Origin: Ruminococcaceae bacterium UBA2854
Lineage (GTDB): Bacteria; Bacillota; Clostridia; Oscillospirales; Acutalibacteraceae
Length of the DNA stretch: 7,910 nt
Assembly (NCBI GenBank): GCA_002350765.1
Contig: DEFK01000018.1
Location: forward strand, 69,671-77,580
Reading direction: 5' to 3'
Shown: positions 6,277-7,910 of the stretch, one piece after another
Position numbering within the stretch: the stretch's first letter is position 1
How the letters are laid out: each line of letters starts with the position of its first letter
The notes under the pieces: generated by a model
What the model was told of the DNA's origin: nothing
What the model saw: the letters and a program-made list of their open reading frames with translations, nothing else
The model's database searches: none
Made by a program: the position numbers and the translations under genes

Positions 6277-6816
6277 ATGAAATTTAAAGAAAAAGCTCTT
6301 AAACCCCGTAATATTTTTCTCGTACTGTCGATTACGGTTATCCTTGTACTTACCTTTATAAGTATGGTTAATCTGGGTCAGACCTATGTAATGATTGACT
6401 CCACGAGTAAAGAGTATAAAGCGAGCGAAATCCGTATCGAGGACAGCAACAAAGGTATTGTAAAGATAAATGAAATCCGCACGAAAAAAGAAAACATATA
6501 TTATTTTACCTACGTTACTTTTCAATCCCTTAAAAAAGGCGAAACAACAATTACCGTAAAATATCCCGACGAAGCTTCTCCGTTAACACACCGCCTAGCC
6601 GTCAATTCGCTGGGAATGATTTTCGAGGGAGAGGCTCATTTATTCAACACCTCTAACAGCTTCAAGGTACTTTTCCCTTCTACGATTTTAATTATTCTGA
6701 TTATTACAATTTACCTGTGTATGAAATTCAGGGAGAAAAGAAAAAACGGCGAATTTTCGTATTCTATGGTCGCTATAGGAGGCGCTATATTATATTGTAT
6801 AGGAAGTATAGTATAA
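6277..6816 (+). CDS. Membrane protein with extracytoplasmic domain, probably the N-terminal part of an interrupted gene
   Basis: I do not recognise this 179-residue protein as a named family. It has a basic start (MKFKEKALKPR), a membrane helix or signal anchor at about 13-33, a polar domain of about 95 residues (34-130) with alternating patterns such as KKGETTITVKYP that suggest beta-strands, a second helix at about 132-149, a basic loop FREKRKNGE, and then a hydrophobic stretch from 164 that is cut off by TAA at its last residue (179). A helix ending exactly at the C-terminus is odd, and the next reading frame continues in phase after 9 nt. I therefore infer that this is the front portion of one longer membrane protein whose rear is the DUF218 frame at 6826. 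The start is well supported: GGGAGG 5 nt before the ATG and a strong promoter upstream. Confidence 0.75.
   Translation: MKFKEKALKPRNIFLVLSITVILVLTFISMVNLGQTYVMIDSTSKEYKASEIRIEDSNKGIVKINEIRTKKENIYYFTYVTFQSLKKGETTITVKYPDEASPLTHRLAVNSLGMIFEGEAHLFNTSNSFKVLFPSTILIILIITIYLCMKFREKRKNGEFSYSMVAIGGAILYCIGSIV
6814..6816 (+). other. In-frame TAA splitting the plus-strand membrane protein gene
   Basis: The TAA at this position is the only stop in an otherwise continuous frame from ATG 6277 to the TAG at 7798-7800. Residues on both sides (ILYCIGSIV before, FLIVLSSSIIELL after) join into one plausible membrane segment. A single change, for example from a Tyr codon TAT or TAC, would produce it. The downstream GTG has no ribosome binding site. 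This may be a real nonsense mutation, a sequence error, or a true two-gene arrangement. Confidence 0.6.
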
Positions 6817-6825
6817 TTCCTCATA

Positions 6826-7800
6826 GTGTTATCGAGCTCAATCATAGAATTATTATCGCAAGGCGGTTACGGGTTCAGCATTTTTTATTTTTCAAATATT
6901 CCGTTTTTACTAAGTAATCTTTCGGACAGCGGAATAAACTTTGCCGTTATTTCGTGCCCGATACTGCTTATATTCGCGATCGCCGTCAGCATAAGCAACA
7001 TATCTCTTGTACGGCACGAGGGCTTTAAACCGATTAATCTTCTCGGAATTATCTCGGGACTTATATATATAGCGGGATTTGTAATCCTTATTATGATAAC
7101 GACGAGAGATTTTTCGGGTTCGGAAACCGAGTACAGAATAGTATCCTCAATCAACATAGCTTTAAGTTTTACGTTCAGTTACCTTGTTTGTATGCTGCTT
7201 TCGACAATTAACTGCTCGTTTATGGCTACGCGCTATAAGCTCGATTATAATCAGGATTATATTATTATTCTCGGCTGCGCTATAAGAAAAGACGGTACTC
7301 CTACCCCGATTCTAAGAGCCAGGATCGACCGCGCGATAGAGTTCGAGAAAAAGCAGTTTAAAAAAACAGGCAAGCGCGCGATTTTCGTACCCTCGGGAGG
7401 TCAGGGCTCGGACGAGGTCGTATCCGAAGCAGAATGTATTAAAAACTACCTTATAGAGCAGGGATACCCCGATGAGCAGATTATCCCCGAGAATAAATCC
7501 GTAAACACGCTCCAGAATATGAGGTTCTCCAAAAAGATAATTGAGGAACACGAGGATGATATTGAGAATGTTAATATCGCGTTCTCAACAACCAACTACC
7601 ACGTATTCAGGGGCTATATACTCGCTAAGAGCGTCGGTATGAAGGCGAAGGGACTTTCGGCTAAGACAAAGCTCTATTTCTTCCCTAACGCTTTTGTAAG
7701 AGAGTTCGTCGGACTTCTCTACGAGGAAAAGCTCAGACACACGTTATTTATACTATCTATAGTTATACTATTTATACTACTTATGTTTTTCGGAACCTAG
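6826..7800 (+). CDS. DUF218/YdcF-SanA-type membrane protein, probably the C-terminal part of an interrupted gene
   Basis: Residues about 144-290 form a DUF218 (YdcF/SanA/ElyC) domain: DYIIILGCAIRKDGTPTP at 144-161, RARIDRAIEF at 164-173, VPSGGQGSDEVVSEAE at 188-203, ENKSVNTLQN at 222-231 and STTNYHVFRG at 254-263. Family members act at the envelope and some affect peptidoglycan or lipid-carrier metabolism, but the reaction is unsettled, so I assign none. Hydrophobic helices lie at about 38-58, 69-92 and 106-130 before the domain and at 304-322 after it. The only start candidate near the upstream stop is GTG 6826. It has no Shine-Dalgarno at proper distance (the nearest purine run, AGGAAG, ends 20 nt upstream), and the frame is the same as that of 6277-6816. 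The frame may therefore be untranslated or expressed poorly, being the back part of a gene broken by one TAA. The domain call is firm; independence as a gene is doubtful. Confidence 0.8.
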   Translation: MLSSSIIELLSQGGYGFSIFYFSNIPFLLSNLSDSGINFAVISCPILLIFAIAVSISNISLVRHEGFKPINLLGIISGLIYIAGFVILIMITTRDFSGSETEYRIVSSINIALSFTFSYLVCMLLSTINCSFMATRYKLDYNQDYIIILGCAIRKDGTPTPILRARIDRAIEFEKKQFKKTGKRAIFVPSGGQGSDEVVSEAECIKNYLIEQGYPDEQIIPENKSVNTLQNMRFSKKIIEEHEDDIENVNIAFSTTNYHVFRGYILAKSVGMKAKGLSAKTKLYFFPNAFVREFVGLLYEEKLRHTLFILSIVILFILLMFFGT

Positions 7801-7820
7801 CAGCAAGGTGCCGTTCCCCA

Positions 7821-7874
7821 ATCACGCCTTTTGAAGCGTTTAGTATTTCCGACAGATTTCATAAACGGCGTGGT
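7821..7874 (+). other. Possible RNA fold after the DUF218 reading frame
   Basis: atcacgc (7821-7827) can pair with gcgtggt (7868-7874, one G-U), and cgttta (7837-7842) with taaacg (7862-7867). This leaves a 9-nt bulge on the 5' side and a 19-nt loop. No U tract follows, so it is not an ordinary terminator. The rest of the last 110 bases shows no gene. Confidence 0.3.
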
Positions 7875-7910
7875 CTGAATAGAGCGATTTACTGTAAAAA
7901 AATAATGGCG

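Noticed and set aside
6235..6525. Minus-strand open frame of 96 codons
   Set aside because: It overlaps the promoter and coding start of the plus-strand gene, and no ribosome binding site or family feature is visible.
7895..7910. Start of another plus-strand gene at ATG 7905
   Set aside because: Only two codons fit before the window ends and there is no ribosome binding site before the ATG.

Overview
The window carries the front part of a division and cell-wall (dcw) cluster on the minus strand, next to a divergent plus-strand membrane-protein locus. The gene order mraZ - rsmH - ftsL-like - class B PBP with PASTA domains - mraY, the strong AGGAGG-type ribosome binding sites and the C-terminal PASTA repeats point to a low/mid-GC Firmicute. 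Clostridia, and perhaps a Ruminococcus/Oscillospiraceae-like gut bacterium, is my best guess. The lineage is inferred from style and order, not from a search.

Layout on the minus strand, read from right to left: mraZ (5960-5544), rsmH (5531-4596), an FtsL/DivIC-like bitopic protein (4344-3814), a PBP2x/SpoVD-like transpeptidase (start chosen at 3698, stop at 1446) and mraY (1146-112). MraZ is the regulator of the cluster. RsmH methylates 16S rRNA. FtsL and the PBP belong to the septal peptidoglycan synthase complex, and MraY makes lipid I, the membrane-bound precursor that the pathway eventually feeds to the PBP. Apart from mraZ-rsmH (12 nt) the genes are loosely spaced (251, 115 and 299 nt), and those gaps hold structure. 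A well-formed promoter (TTGCAA-N17-TATAAT) precedes mraZ and is followed by GTGGC/GTGTC boxes in helical phase, a probable MraZ autoregulatory operator. A second promoter candidate lies just past the end of rsmH and could drive ftsL-PBP-mraY. Two 35-nt inverted repeats separate ftsL from the PBP gene.

The most unusual content is a repeat family placed at the stop codons of the PBP and mraY genes. Both copies share a 19-bp head (one mismatch) followed by direct heptamers of the form AGTNNNN ending in AGTAAT. One copy then continues with ATTCGCA/ATGCGCA-type heptamers that begin at the very next base after the mraY stop. The other continues through a nested stem-loop into inverted AGT heptamers that supply the last two bases of the PBP stop codon.

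On the plus strand, an extended -10 promoter (TTGAAC-N17-TGTTATAAT) drives two reading frames, 6277-6816 and 6826-7800. They are in the same frame and are separated only by one TAA in the middle of a hydrophobic segment. The second encodes a DUF218/YdcF-type domain behind membrane helices and has no proper ribosome binding site. The pair looks like one ~507-codon membrane protein gene split by a single nonsense codon. No tRNA, rRNA, CRISPR array or transposase gene is visible. The last 110 bases hold only a possible RNA fold.
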